DNA of 64,000 nt from Paralvinella palmiformis. Its lineage: Eukaryota > Annelida > Polychaeta > Terebellida > Alvinellidae. Shown in pieces: positions 11,430 to 24,130 of this stretch. Numbering within the stretch: position 1 is the stretch's first letter; every line of letters starts with the position of its first letter. The stretch is from contig JAODUP010001308.1 in NCBI GenBank assembly GCA_025642065.1, positions 1 to 64,000 of the forward strand, in the 5' to 3' direction. The notes beneath the pieces were generated by a model. It worked only from the letters and a program-made list of their open reading frames with translations, was not told the DNA's origin and made no database searches. Both the position numbers and the translations under genes were made by a program.

Positions 11430-13331
11430 ACAATAACAGAATCGGGGACATTTAACCAACGGACATTTAGCCAATATTTGCAGGGGGGACATTTAGCCAA
11501 CATTCAAAATTTATGTTTATGTGAGTTTTCATAAATATAGTTGTTTCAATAAACACAAAACATTTTATGTAATTGTATTTTTGTAATTCATTGTGCAAAT
11601 GTAACAAACACAAAGTGATGTCTCATATTCTAAAACTTGCAAACACGGATGTTACATATAGTCTACAGCTGTTATATTCAATCGTCATAGTGTATGTAAT
11701 TGAATTTTATTCATTGTACAAATGTAATGATCACAAACAAATGTCTTATACTCTAAAATCTGAAAACACAAACATTGCATATAATACATTCTTTATTTCT
11801 GACATGTTGTGTATAGGTGTACATTGTCAATATTCCTATTATTAAATCTACATCGTATACTTTTAATATATTTGTTTGTGTTATCTATATTGTTTCCATA
11901 TTTTATATTTCTTAACTGGGCACTAAGTATAAATATACTTAAATAAAATATTGAGTCATTTAAGAACAGAAAAAACCATAGCGAGCCATAATAATCTCAT
12001 TTAAATTTATCGCTCAAATAATGACACGAGTATTTCTTTATAGTGTCTGTAATTAACAAACATCAAAATGTTCAATGGCTTCAATGCCATTCCATGTCTT
12101 GCGTACGGTTATTTAATTTTGGTTTAAATACAGACGTATATCTGTATGATTTAAAACTGTGTGACACAAACTACCAGAATATCACAAACTCGATAATCAT
12201 ATTCTCGTTTATCCCACATATTATCATGCAACAAACCTTGTGGATCAACAAATTCTGACTGTACATAAAACAGAATCACTGTAAAGGAAGCCAGATCTAG
12301 TTTCCCTGGGGCCCTTTTATCCTACTAGCCTATAGAAGTTACTGGTTCCAGGTGAAAGAAGTTGTGTCATTGGGGATGTTCTGGTCAACTTGAAGGTACA
12401 TCAAACAGAAGCACTGTAAACAAAGCCAGATCTTAAAAGTTTTACTGTTGCATAGAAGATTGTGAACTTTAGTGTGAATATTTACAAAGTTTGAAAATAT
12501 TCACTCACTTGATGCTGATGAAACTGAATCCATTAAACATTTTGTGTAGTGGACTATTATTAGCTTGCTGATGATCACACTTTTTGCACTTCGCATATTT
12601 CTTATTTCCAACGGCAACATGTAAAAAATGTTCCCAAGTGGAATTCTCTGGCCTTCCACCTTTATACAGTACTAAAGGCTGGATATCAAATAATAATCAC
12701 AGTATTAGTTCAATAATTTAAGCTAACATGTAGGTATGTATCAATGTGATATAACACTATGATCATGAGAAAGTGTAACACTGCTTCAAATTAAATTCAG
12801 ACTGGCTTTCTATCATGAGGCAAAATGAAGTCACATTTTAAAACTATGATATATCACCTGGGTTATGCAGTCACATCTTAACAACATTACAATACATGTA
12901 TGTGTCAACATTGGATAGAGGATTTTTTTGAGACTAGTAGATTATCTGCCGTATATACAAGTAGTAATTACCCACATGCCAGATATAGTTAACGGTGTTA
13001 ATAAAGTCTGTGAAAAAAAAAATTCCCAAACCCTGACATATTGCATATCATTATTTATATATATGTATAATACCGGAGAAAACAGTATACATTAATATAA
13101 ATATACAAATTGTACAAAAAACAGCAATAATTATTATATTGCTAACATCTTATCTAAAGATAGGCCTATATTTGCAACATCCATAAACAGAACATAATAT
13201 GAACAGAGCATACACAAACTCAAAATATAACAATAAAGATGTAAGATGAAAATTTTGAATGTTGGCTAAATGTCCTCCCTTCAAATATTGGCTAAGTGTC
13301 CGTTGGAAATGTCCGGATACCACAATAACAG
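11430..13331. mobile_element. 1.88 kb TIR DNA transposon with 10 bp target duplication
   Basis: The ends at about 11440-11510 and 13250-13321 are imperfect reverse complements over ~70 bp. Both contain GGACATTTAGCCAA-type motifs repeated twice per end and read inward to 'aacattcaaaatt'. Immediately outside both ends stands the same 10-mer, ACAATAACAG (11430-11439 and 13322-13331), a direct target-site duplication. The interior is AT-rich with an internal ~125 bp imperfect tandem duplication (about 11560-11790) and a second short duplication ('cagaa.cactgtaaa', 12270 and 12402). It encodes no full transposase, but a BED-finger fragment lies at 12550-12663 (-). A 9-10 bp duplication fits MULE-type better than the 8 bp of hAT elements, while BED fingers are common in hAT transposases, so the superfamily is left open. 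Confidence 0.8.
12550..12663 (-). pseudogene. BED-type zinc finger fragment of a transposase
   Basis: The minus strand reads KGGRPENSTWEHFLHVAVGN and, continuing, KKYAKCKKCDHQQANNSPLH. The W..F aromatic pair, the CxxC (AKCKKC) and a following His fit the BED finger found at the N-terminus of many hAT-like transposases. The second His of the motif is not clearly present. It lies inside the TIR element, with stops downstream, so it is read as an internal relic of the parent transposase and not as a host gene. Confidence 0.55.
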
Positions 13332-13873
13332 CTTACACTTGTTACAAGTGAAGCCCCCCCCCCCAATACATTGGCTACAGACAGAATCATTTGATTTAAC
13401 TCTCAAGTCAAGATAAAAGATATTACTAAGTATTATTGTTAATCAATTCTTTTATTTCAACATTCATAATTTTAATGAAAGCAAACACGTATAGAATGTT
13501 GAAAAAGAAGATGCTTGAAGCATTGCTTATATAATACATCCCCCCTTTAACATAACATTAAAAACATTGATAACAAATTTAAAAATCCTGGCCATGGCTC
13601 TACAGTAAGAGGAGTACTTCAGGCAACTGGCGAGATTTTCTCCGCCGAATATTTCATTTATTCTAAATTTATTTACAATTAGTCTCTGTTGTGAAAGAGT
13701 ACATCATTTCGGCCTTTAATATAATCTACTAATACATTATGATAATCTACAAAGCAAACACGTATAGAATGTTGAAAAAGAAGATGCTTGAAGCATTGCT
13801 TGGGTACAGCTGGAGTAGCAGTTGATTCTTTGTTAGCTTACTGTAACAATTAATAAAACGTCAAATAATGACT

Positions 13874-13911
<38 letters not shown>

Positions 13912-16240
13912 CAATGGAAATCATGAGTTTTATTGATGGAGAGAACAATTGAAACATTTATAGCCGAGCCATAATGCTACAAAAAGGATTTCTTAATGTG
14001 AATAAGGGGAAACTTTACCTTAATATTTGGATATTATTAATTAACTTCTTAATTTAGCAAGGTTCTAAATGCTATGAAATTTAACAATTACAAATAAAAA
14101 AGGTTTTGCTACATAATGTCCTTTTGTTGTCCAGGTTGAAGACTAAAAATATGTGAATATTAAAATCTTTAATATTATGTTATTAGCACATTATTCAAAA
14201 GTAATTAAGGAAAGGTATATTATAGCTTAAGGTAACTCCAAATTATATATTTGTCATTTAATTACCTAAATAAAATTGTTTTGTATATTTATTAAATAAG
14301 ATTGAAACTGTAAATGAAAGTTTATATCTGTTAATTTTTATTTATGAGAGGAATGTCTTTAATAAAAGAATTATATTTTGATATTCTCCCCTTTTTTGAT
14401 AGTGTAATAGTAACATTTTGTTGAATGTTATTACTGTATTGCGTTTAATAAAGATGCTGGACAACCTTGTAGAGGAGTTGCATCACTCTATCAACAGTGG
14501 TGTTCATCTTGGTCAACGAGTTACACATTTATATATTGTTTTCAATTTGCTGCAGAAAGAAGCACACCTTGTAACTGTAATATAATAATAATTGTCAAAA
14601 TGGCACTTATTATATGTACCTGGTTCTCTTAAATGAGGGAGATACATATTATATGTAATAATTAGTATACTGCTTCATCATGGGTACTAATTCTAAAGAA
14701 ATCTAGAATTCAGAATATAAGCTTATTCATCAGAAATCATGACCAGGATTCAAAACATCCAACATAGTGCAAGACCCAGGGTTGAATTTCTGGATAATTA
14801 GTGTATTTTGTGGAACTGTGTGAAATACTGGTTATTACATGGAAATATTTGTAATTTAAATTAATGGACAAATAATGCTTCTACCTGGCAACAAAATTAA
14901 TACATACTAAATTACTATCAAAGCCTTAGCTTGTGTAGCATCGGTGGAATAAATGTAAATTTTAGCTTCACCCTGAACAAAATTAAAATGGAGTAGGACT
15001 TGTTAACCTTGTCATGTATTATTAGCACCTCTGTAGTAAAAATGAAAATATATAACTGGTAATATATGTCAGTCCATGAATAATTTAATAATTATTTTCT
15101 CTAAACTTACATGTGACAATAAAATTAATAATAATAAATTTCTTATCTTGCAGTAGCTCTCTCTCTATATATATATATATATACTGGTATATGACTAAGT
15201 GATTCACAGATGTTGCAATAATTTAATTGATCAATAGCTGGATTGAGTGAACAGCAAGATTAATACCAATAATAATTAACATTTACTAATTCTCAAAAAT
15301 TATAAATACCAGTAGTAACCAAATATATATGATTATCTGTAGTAGCTGTCACAATTGATTACACAACATAAATAACTTGAACATAGTGTTTGTTTGTGTC
15401 AAGGACACGAATATGATCTATTTAAACATGATCAATTTACATTTAAAATGTTCTTTCCAGATTATAGTATCATGTTGAGATATACAGGTATCTATCGTAG
15501 GTTCCAGACATTAAGCTGATACTTTGAGTCAATATTTTTACCCTTTTGAGGTCGCCTTAATGGCCGATGCTATTTCAGTGTCAAGAAATCTAATCATCAA
15601 GATACTTTGAATTTAATGGGATAATTACTGATTGATTAATTGATTTTTAATAGAGAATTTAAGTGACTAACTGACCACATATAATTGGGAAAGTATGGTT
15701 ATCATTGTGATAATAATATAGGATTATTGAAAACAAAGCATTTCAGTTTAAATAATAATTTTTATTCTTGTGTTTAAATGCTTTTCACTGTTCCCATGAC
15801 AACACAAGAATGATGTTTCTTTGCTAATTCCTGCATTTAAAACGTTTGATATCACCTGAAAATACTACAGGGAAAGGTTAATATTTCTAGGTTGGCTTAA
15901 TTGATGGTCCTAATATAAATCATATTTTACACCTAAATAATGATCTTGGCTTAATGGCCGCTAATTATGGTATTTAATTAGACAGTAAACTGTGTGACTT
16001 AAATCATGGAATTCTTGACCAGAAGAAGGATTAGTGGGTCATTCTGCCTCTAAATATAAAGTGAATAATTTTATTAATAATATTTATAAGAGTTATCATT
16101 TATATTAATTATATATTAAAATGTATCTTTTTATAATGAGCCCATCAGTTTGTTTTGTATAAATTAGTCAGATTATGTTTTTTACCGGTTAATGGAAGCA
16201 TCATATGTATTACAGTTAAATGATTATGTTTAATTCTCAG
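13332..16240. other. AT-rich DNA upstream of the transporter gene
   Basis: It holds a 51 bp exact direct repeat (13478-13528 and 13751-13801), a (CA)n microsatellite at about 13875-13911 and a (CT)n(TA)n run near 15158-15184. The 5' non-coding exon(s) and promoter of the gene starting at 16286 should lie here or further upstream, because a splice acceptor (ttaattctcag, ending 16240) precedes the first coding exon. No promoter could be pinned. Confidence 0.5.
13478..13801. repeat. 51 bp exact direct repeats, 273 bp apart
   Basis: 13478-13528 and 13751-13801 are identical (aaagcaaacacgtatagaat and so on to gcattgctt). The sequence between is AT-rich and non-coding. Perfect identity in otherwise unconstrained DNA suggests a recent duplication, a short solo-repeat element or a local assembly artefact. 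Confidence 0.85.
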
Positions 16241-16334
16241 ATATGAACTGATGAATCCTGAGCAGTAGATGACATAGTTATAACGATGGCAGAAGTGCCA
16301 ATAGACAAAGGGGTGGCTTGGTTTATCCTCTTGG
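16241..16334 (+). CDS. Transporter exon 1 of coding part (ATG at 16286)
   Basis: The acceptor ttaattctcag ends at 16240, followed by 45 nt of 5' UTR, then ATG at 16286 encoding MAEVPIDKGVAWFILLG. The donor is g|gtatgt after 16334. The exon ends in phase 1 and the next exon supplies 'ga' to complete Gly. This implies at least one further non-coding exon upstream. Confidence 0.85.
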
Positions 16335-19300
16335 GTATGTACTTTACAATGATCTCCATCTGGATTTGGTTTGTGTTGGGGGAATTTAAATTTTCAGCTT
16401 CTTGGTACATTTCAAAGAGATACATTATGCAAATTTCAAACAGATACATTATATAAAATATTTCTGGGGTTACTGGTCTCTAGACAAGTACAGTTCTTTT
16501 TCCTCTTGCCTGACAAATGTTTTTGCTAAATAAAATTCATTTAATAGGATCTCTGTTATCATGATCGGTGTTAATTTATCAAATCCAATTAAGTGCTCAA
16601 ATTCATCTAAACATTGAAATTTATCAAATTTTTAAGTCCCTAGATTTGGTGATTGTCAAGTTTTTTTACTCAAGTGTATGGTTTATGGGTCAGTTCAAAA
16701 TAAGTGAGACTTTCAGTAAAACAAAAAATATTAACCAAAGTTTTACTTAAAATAACATTTTCTATTTTGTCTAATATTAATCCTCGTAGGTAATAATATT
16801 TTATAAGTTATTCATTTAAGAATCTCGGGTCTGGTTGGTGTATTTTATAATCTGTTTGAATTGTTCTTCACACAGGAGCATTCATTTCTGGGTTTTTTAC
16901 TGTTGGAGGATTCAAGTCTGTTGGTATATTGTTCGTCCATGTTTTGGAGCGATACGAGGCCAGTCAGAGTTTGACGGCGTGGATGATGGGTCTGATGTCC
17001 TTTGGCTTAGCTATCTATTGTAAGTTTTATCATTCTGGATTAATTTATAATGGGTTTTATTTTGTGTATTCTACCGTTGTTTACATCTTAAATGAAATGG
17101 TTTTATGTATCTGGTCAAAGGATGTTTAGGAGACAAAATGGTTTTATTTATCTGGTCAAAGGATGTTTATAAGATCACTAGTTTGTGTTTAGTTGCCCTC
17201 AATGTACACTAGTCTAGAAGCATGCTGATTATCTGAAATCTCTGAACAAAACATAAACTTGAATGGATCAGTGATACAATAATGGATTAGAACATGAAAT
17301 ATCCAAATTTAAATCCAGTGACCCTCTACTGGTGTTAAACTGTGATTGTGTTTTCTTTACAGCACCGATCTCGACGGCAGTAGGTATACGTTACACATAC
17401 CGCGTCTCGGTGATGTTGGGAGGATTTGCAATGCATCTTGGCTTTCTCCTGTGTGTCTTTGCACCGAATGTTTACTTCATAATCGCTGTCTTAGGAGGCT
17501 TTATTGGTGAGAAAGTTTGGTGATTTTCTTCTGTTTTTGTTGGAGAATATCTTCTAAGTTAATTTAAAAAAATATTTCTCTGTTTTGAGTAGTGTGCTGC
17601 CATCTAGTGAATCAAATCATCACTACACGATATTGATATAAAAAGATACCTGTTTATCAATTATTCACACACTGAAACTGTCTATAATTTAATTTTATCA
17701 AAGGTCAATCAACTAATTCCTTGTATGTACATCTGACAGATAGAGTTTACAATAGATAAGTAATAGGAAGCCAACTTCACTGTCATATCAGATCTAAAAC
17801 ACAAACATACGGCAGTCTACTTTTATCAAATCATGAAACTATGCTTTGATTATGAAATAAACAAGTTATCTATTGTAATCAATAAGCTTTACTTTGTTAT
17901 AAAAATCTTTTGACATTAATTTAGTTATCCTCATTCTATTTGATCAATTCCACATCAAATTTATTAATTCATTTCCACATTTATCAATTCCATTTTTGCC
18001 TATTACAATTTACTATGAGTAGGTACTCCGAGTACTTGGAATAACTCCGAATAGTTTATATTCCAAGTAGGATTGTCATGGAAGAAATATTTCTGAATTA
18101 AAAAATTAAATGGTCAATTAATTTGTGATTTGAATTTTTTGGTAGGAAACTCCAATCCAAATTGATCAATTCCATTTTTTTAAATAATCAATTCCAGAAT
18201 TGAATTGATCCCATGTCTGCTTGCCAAAATTTAGCCAGTTAACAGTTGGGGCCTTTATTTATTATGTACTCGGACTCTTATTTGAGATAAGACCCTTACT
18301 ATAGTCTCTCTGTTAGGTAAGAACTTGTAGTTTATCATATGTTGATTGACTAATAACTAACTAAAATAAAGACAGGCTTAGTTACTATGTATTAATACTG
18401 GATCAGTGTTTTATCTAAAATTCAGTCCCTTTAATTAATTAGACTTTTTAGGCTGGAAATACTTTGTTTTGTCTCCACAATGTCATTGTATTATCAAACC
18501 TTTTGTGTTTTGGGTAGTTTTCAATTAGTCTCTTACATGCTATAACTAAAATATGATAAATAATTATGGCAGTTTTTTATCTTTCAGGATTTGGTAATGG
18601 TTTCTTGTATACACCATCAATGATAATGGTTGGTCAGTATTTTGATAAACACCGCTCACTAGCAATGGGTATTGCAGCAGCAGGTGGTAGCTTTGGACAG
18701 CTCGTTGTTCCTCTCATAATACGCTTCCTTCTGGATCATTATGGTTATCAGGGCTGTATGCTGATCTACTCCGGAATCGTTCTTAATGGCGTCGTTGGTG
18801 GGGCTTTGCTTCGGCCACAGTCATTCTACAGATCTGGCAAGCGAAGAACAAATGGTAGGGTCTTCAAAGTGGAACATGACGCTGTAGCAGATCAGATGGT
18901 TCACACACCATCACACTCTGTGAACTCTTTGACTTTCAAAAGCCAGATCCAGGATAGTTTGACATCAACACCAGTCTGCGCACTAGATGGATCACCACAT
19001 GTTGCATCGCTGGAGAACATGGAGGAGACCATTCTTAACAGTGGTCCAGAGAGCCAGGATCACAATGTGGCTGTAGCTCAGGATCCAGATTGTGACATAC
19101 AGACTGATGGTCAAAAGATTGACAAGAATGAACTGGAAGTAGTTTCCAACACCGAGAGGGATATTACTAGTGGGGGAGATGACGAAGTGGCAAGAGTTGG
19201 ACTTGCACTGCTCTATCGCAGTACAGGATCATTACAGATGGTTGATGTCAATTCAGATCGTAACAGAGATGCTGAAGATCCTGGTCTGTGTGACAGTAAG

Positions 19301-21145
19301 CAAGCAAATATTGAGGATCTTCTTCATAAAGAGAAGAACTGCTGGATAAAGTGTTGTTATATTTGTTGTAGTCCATTTGTGAAACTCTTTGATAGAGCCT
19401 TCCTCATCAGATCTGTCTTTTGGTTGTACTTTTTTGGTGTGTGCTTTGCCAATGCCGGCTACATCGACCAATTCATCTTTATTCCTCCATTTGCCAAAGA
19501 GATTGGCATCAGCAAGTTCCACACGGCTGGCATCTTGGCTGCCTCCGGTGTGGCCGACCTCATCGGACGCCTGGCTGGAGGTTTCTTTAACAGCCTTCGT
19601 CTATTGAAGACTAACATATTTATGAGTTTGACTTTATTCATTAGTGGTGTTGGTATTCTGGTCACGTTAGTCTTCCATAGCTATCCTAGTCTCATGGTCC
19701 ATGGCATCATATTGGGATTGATAGGTGGAATGTACATAGCAATGGTTCCAATTGTATTAGTGCATATTGTCGGTCTGAGTAAGTTCCCACAGGCTTTTGC
19801 ATTTACCATGATGGGTGTAGGATTTACAAACCTGCCACTGCCTTCTCTCTTTGGTAAGTACAAAGTAAACTATTTATTGGATACTAAAATAAATTATTAT
19901 AATGCATACTGTAATTATATAATCTATCATATTTAACCAAGAATAACATGAAAGTTATTCTGATCTTTTTAGTAGCTTTCATTTATATGTGAATTTAAGA
20001 ATGTTTTAATTAATAACAATTACAGCTTAATTGTTAATTATATGTAGAATTAGTGTCGCTTGTCTCCCGTCATATTGTTGTTTACTTTTATAAAGGTTCA
20101 TCAAACTATTTTCTAAATTATATCATTCCATGAGAGTCCTATGCTATTGTAAACAAACAGCCATATTACAGTTGGATATTTTGTAATCAGCTGATCTCCA
20201 GTAATTATGTCTTTAATTAATCCAGCAATATTTTTATTATAGTTAATATTGTTCCTGATTGTTCATTATCTTTTTTCTAAATTTTTTTATCCCAAAGTTA
20301 ATTGTCTGACATTCACAAATTAAACTCAATACAGTATAATTGTATGTTTCACAATGACACTTGACCATTATTACAATGAAAGTAGTAATTATAATGTTTG
20401 GTTATGATGGCTCTATTTTCTGTTAAAATGTAAATATCTCAGAGGATTATTCACTTAAGAGGTTGTTGCTTCAAGGTAAAAAAAAATCACCGTTCTTGAT
20501 CACAATAATTTGGTTTTTAAATGTAACTAGTTATCAAATCAAACACATTATACTCAGTAACCAATGCTATTGATACGCAAGAGTATCGTTCTATAAAATC
20601 ACATGATTTAAATGTTCAAAATGTTTCTTTGTTGTTTTATATTTTTTTTAATTATCTGATAAATTTGTAATTCAATTGTTCAGGAACTCTTCACTCTAGT
20701 TAGCAGGATCAGAATGACAGTTCTCTAGAATTGTCTTATTATTGTCAGATGTTATCAACAAACTAAGTCATTAGATTATTCCCTGTATACTTTAATACTT
20801 ATACATTCAATTGAGAAAAATAACAAATTTTACCTTTGGTTAGCTTTATAAGTTTGGTATAATAATAATAATTATCAGTCATAAATAATGAATGGAAAAC
20901 ATATCTTAAAAAACACCTTATCTCTCTGTTTTAGTTTACTGCCTAAAGTCAAATGTTTAAATGTTTTGGTGAAATAATTGAGAAGTTTTAGTCAGCGTTA
21001 AAGATTCTTTTAACTTCTCTGGTGTAATATAATACATTGTCCTGACATATATTTGTCGGTCTGATGGAAGTTTTTATTTTGGTGATTTGACGTTATTTTG
21101 ATCGTATGTCTAAATTTCAGACAGATCACACTCTTGATAATATTG

Positions 21146-21185
<40 letters not shown>

Positions 21186-21442
21186 AACAACACACATAAT
21201 CTTGTGATGTAGACTGTTTTCTAACTAGACTAACTTAATGCTGATTGGAATGTTTATTTCTGACAGGTAAGATCAGTGAGATCCGTGGCAGCTACACATT
21301 GAGCTTTATCTTACTGAATGTGATGATGGTCTGTTCAGGATTTCTGTTTATTATTCTCTCATCTGTCCAGTCACGGGAGGACAGAAGACAGAAAGGAGAG
21401 AAGACGGACAAAGATAAAGCTGACTTAGAAGATGACAAATGA
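16286..21442 (+). CDS. SLC16-family (monocarboxylate transporter-like) protein, 5 coding exons
   Basis: Five exons join in phase to 592 codons: 16286-16334, 16876-17019, 17363-17506, 18588-19853 and 21267-21442. The product is a 12-helix major-facilitator membrane protein. Helix 5 carries the SLC16 signature YFDKHRSLAMGIAAAGG (from about residue 130). Helix 8 carries DLIGR (D436, R440), the same Asp-x3-Arg spacing as the proton/substrate pair of MCT1. The helix 1 signature is weak: DKGVAW instead of DGGWGW. A long hydrophilic loop, about residues 188-363, separates helices 6 and 7. The tail is short and charged (ends DLEDDK). Two consecutive exons of exactly 144 nt match the exon architecture known in vertebrate SLC16 genes. 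The start ATG has an in-frame TGA upstream (16259) and a splice acceptor at 16240. The family is secure. The substrate (lactate, thyroid hormone, creatine or other) and the paralog cannot be told. Confidence 0.9.
16876..17019 (+). CDS. Transporter exon 2 (144 nt)
   Basis: The acceptor cttcacacag ends at 16875 and the donor t|gtaagt follows 17019. It encodes the rest of helix 1 and helix 2 (AFISGFFTVGGFKSVGILFV to GLMSFGLAIY). Confidence 0.9.
17363..17506 (+). CDS. Transporter exon 3 (144 nt)
   Basis: The acceptor ttctttacag ends at 17362 and the donor g|gtgaga follows 17506. It encodes SPISTAVGIRYTYRVSVMLG through helices 3-4. It has the same length and phase as exon 2. Confidence 0.9.
17941..18219. 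mobile_element. hAT-type MITE, family A, copy 1 (left end lost)
   Basis: It lies in intron 3 of the transporter gene. It shares the blocks 'gtttatattccaagtaggat' and 'ggaagaaatatttct' and the right end 'gaattgatcccatgtctg' with copies at 24139-24479 and 35272-35588. The left terminus CAGACATGGG is missing or eroded. Confidence 0.8.
18588..19853 (+). CDS. Transporter exon 4 (1266 nt, central exon)
   Basis: The acceptor atctttcag ends at 18587 and the donor g|gtaagt follows 19853. It encodes helices 4-11 with the large cytoplasmic loop. The frame stays open past the donor into the intron to 19936, so a truncated readthrough product is possible if the intron is retained. Confidence 0.92.
21147..21183. 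repeat. (TG)n microsatellite
   Basis: About 18 TG units in the last intron of the transporter gene, about 85 bp before the exon 5 acceptor. Confidence 0.95.
21267..21442 (+). CDS. Transporter exon 5 with stop
   Basis: The acceptor atttctgacag ends at 21266. It encodes helix 12 (SFILLNVMMVCSGFLFIILS) and the charged C-terminal tail, with stop TGA at 21440-21442. A second possible acceptor CAG-GTAAG resemblance at the boundary was ignored because only this phase continues the family pattern G-x-GSY-x3-F. Confidence 0.88.
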
Positions 21443-22146
21443 TGACAATTTAATACAAAAATTTACTTGTACACTTGTACTAGATTTGTTGTTACTCATC
21501 ACCAGATAATGGTTGTGGAGTTATTACAGTGTGCCTGAATATAATCATTTGTATGTAAATATTACAGGTTGTGCTATCTTTGTTCATAAGTCTTCTGAAA
21601 TCATGTCCAGTAACAGCGATCATAAGTAGACAGTGTCAGGTGGTTAACCATCTGACACGGGTCACAGGTAAAACAAATTTTGTTCTCTATAAAGGTCAGA
21701 TAATTGGAGAGATGTTGTAAAAGAATAGATAACATTCTGTGGTGATGTTGATCTCTCCTTTGTTTTGATTGTCATATCAACATTGTCATTTTCTCATTTA
21801 GTGTCAGTGATGAGCATCCTGATTAATTCTATGAGAATTAGTGTTTTATCAAAAGAGAAGACTTCATATTTCAGTCTGTGATTGGATAGAATCTTCTGTT
21901 TACTATTGGAAGCATAGTAGTTATTTATCCCAAGTTCTAAGCGTAAATATTGGGTAACAATTTTGGAGTGTTTCATAATTATTTCAAACTAAATTGAAGT
22001 ACATTTATAATATTTTCAGAGAGTGGATTATATTATCTGTTTTATCTCCTTCCAGCTTCAGATAAACCAGTTATATTAATGATTTTGTTATTGATTGGCA
22101 TAAAATAACAAAGTTTTGACTGAAATGTAATGATGATATGACACGC

Positions 22147-22147
22147 A

Positions 22148-22192
<45 letters not shown>
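22147..22192. repeat. (CT)n(TA)n microsatellite
   Basis: About 11 CT units pass directly into about 11 TA units. Confidence 0.95.
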
Positions 22193-23076
22193 CCCTTAAT
22201 GTAATTAATAAACAAGTAAAGGTGGCAGTTACATATTTATTACCATTTATTTGTCTGTCAGATGAAACATCTCACAAATAAAAGATTGGACTTTATGCGT
22301 TACTATTAATATGACGAGTACTGTATTATGATTGATATCACCAGCACACACTACTACTGTTAATATAACCCAAGTGTACTTGATATGATGTCAGATATAA
22401 ACTTTCACCTCATTAATGGTCCAACCCTCGCCATGTGAACTCTATTCTGGTTTATTAAGTGATAAATATACATATATCTGTCTTTTTCTTTGATGTTTTC
22501 ATGAGATAAATTATTAACTGAACCAAGCCATTGTTGTTATTAAGAGATTTCAGTTTAATGAATTTTACTTATAAAAATGATTAGACGTATTTCCATTTGC
22601 TTTATCGTACATTAGATTTTATTGTTGAATGTTAAATAAAAGCTGACTCACCATAATAACACAAGTTGTTGATGTACCCAGGTAAGTAATTGTTATCTAG
22701 ATAATCTTTCTTGACATTTGACGAGTTTGGATCATTTAATCACCTTATACCTATGTTTTTATCATAAGTTGCTACCAAAAATATCAAAAGACTATGATTC
22801 ATTCCTTTCAATTTAGTATAGAAATAAGTCTATAAACCCAACCATCCAGTATGTCCAATATTAAATAAATATTTGTTCTTAAGTAGTCAACTTACAGATA
22901 CATTGTAACAGTTGAATTATATTTATATAACAATTTCTCATCATAAAGTGCCCATTTTTATTATGTAAAATATTATCATAAGTGACATGACAGTTATGAT
23001 GATAAGATTTGTGTAATCAAATACCGATTACATCCAATAACGTATGTTGAATGTTTGATATTTAGGAATGTGATAT

Positions 23077-23201
23077 GTGCTGATTTGTCACATTATAGAG
23101 GGTGCTGATTTGTCACATCATAGAGGGTGCTGATTTGTCACATCATAGAGGGTGCTGATTTGTCACATTATAGAGGGTGCTGAGTTGTCACATTATGGAG
23201 G
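23077..23201. repeat. 25 bp minisatellite, 5 copies
   Basis: The unit is gtgctgatttgtcacattat followed by agagg. Copies differ at one to three positions. It is non-coding and the period is not a multiple of three. Confidence 0.95.
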
Positions 23202-23301
23202 GTTGTGAAGCATTATTGTAAAGCTACATAGACTAACTGAGTATATAATTATTTTTCAGTTGTCTTCTATGTTCACATATATACTGTTAATAAAGTTGAA
23301 T

Positions 23302-24130
23302 CAACAAGACGATGTTTGTTGTTAATTTTATTTTAGTATATCAAAAGGTTAATTAATGTTGATTGAACATTTAGCTTTATGATATATTAGTAATTGATAA
23401 TGTTCAAATAAGTCTCATCAGTGTGATAATAGCAGTAAATATTTGTTTATTAATGAACATATGTACAATTGTTTTACTTCTATAATACAAATTAGTTTAA
23501 TGATTATTAGTTACTTTATGATGGTAGCATTTATAGTAATAGTTGGTTATTTCAGATCATGGAAGTGTGTTTTTGTGTTTGTGTGAAAACTATTAAACAC
23601 CTGACCAACATCTGTGGTTGAGGGAGGGGGATGGTAAACACAAAATGTCCTGTGTCTGTGTATGTAAAATATTATATAGAACAAATTAGTTGATTGAGTT
23701 AATTTAGTTTTTCGGTGATCTCGCATCATAATAATCTAATTGCCAAAGTGCTGTATATTAAATACCGGTACACGTCATGGCACTTAAAAGTTGGAGTATT
23801 GTTTGTATAATAACTATTAATAATAACATACATGCATATAACGAGCTAATTTTTAAATGATTGGGAAGCCTTGGGTCATGGCAAAATAAAATATTTTAGC
23901 TCAAATATTAAGTGATTTTACGTCTATCGCATTAATACATTATTAATATTTTTATATGAACCCCATTTCAGTGTTTTTTTGGGTTGCTTGTAAAAATTAT
24001 GTTGGTGGTATTGGAAAGTCATTGACTGCAAGATTCTACCTTGTACATGTTTTAAAATTTTATAGTATTCAGCTTGTGGTAAATAGATTATGCATGCTTG
24101 TTTAGAAATGGGTAAATTAATGGGATAGAA
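23302..24130. other. Intergenic, nothing recognised
   Basis: AT-rich non-coding sequence between the two convergent genes. No repeat or gene was recognised. Confidence 0.4.

Larger units (their letters stand above)
21443..23300 (+). other. Probable 3' UTR and flanking DNA of the transporter gene
   Basis: Non-coding AT-rich sequence follows the stop. AATAAA hexamers at 22635-22640 (followed by a GT-rich run) and 23289-23294 (followed by 'gatgtttgttgtt') are the best poly(A) signal candidates. Neither is proven. It includes a (CT)n(TA)n microsatellite (22147-22192) and the 25 bp minisatellite at 23077-23201. Confidence 0.35.

Noticed and set aside
19854..19936. Transporter ending by readthrough at 19936
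   Set aside because: A consensus donor GTAAGT at 19854 and an in-phase exon at 21267 carrying the twelfth helix are much better supported.
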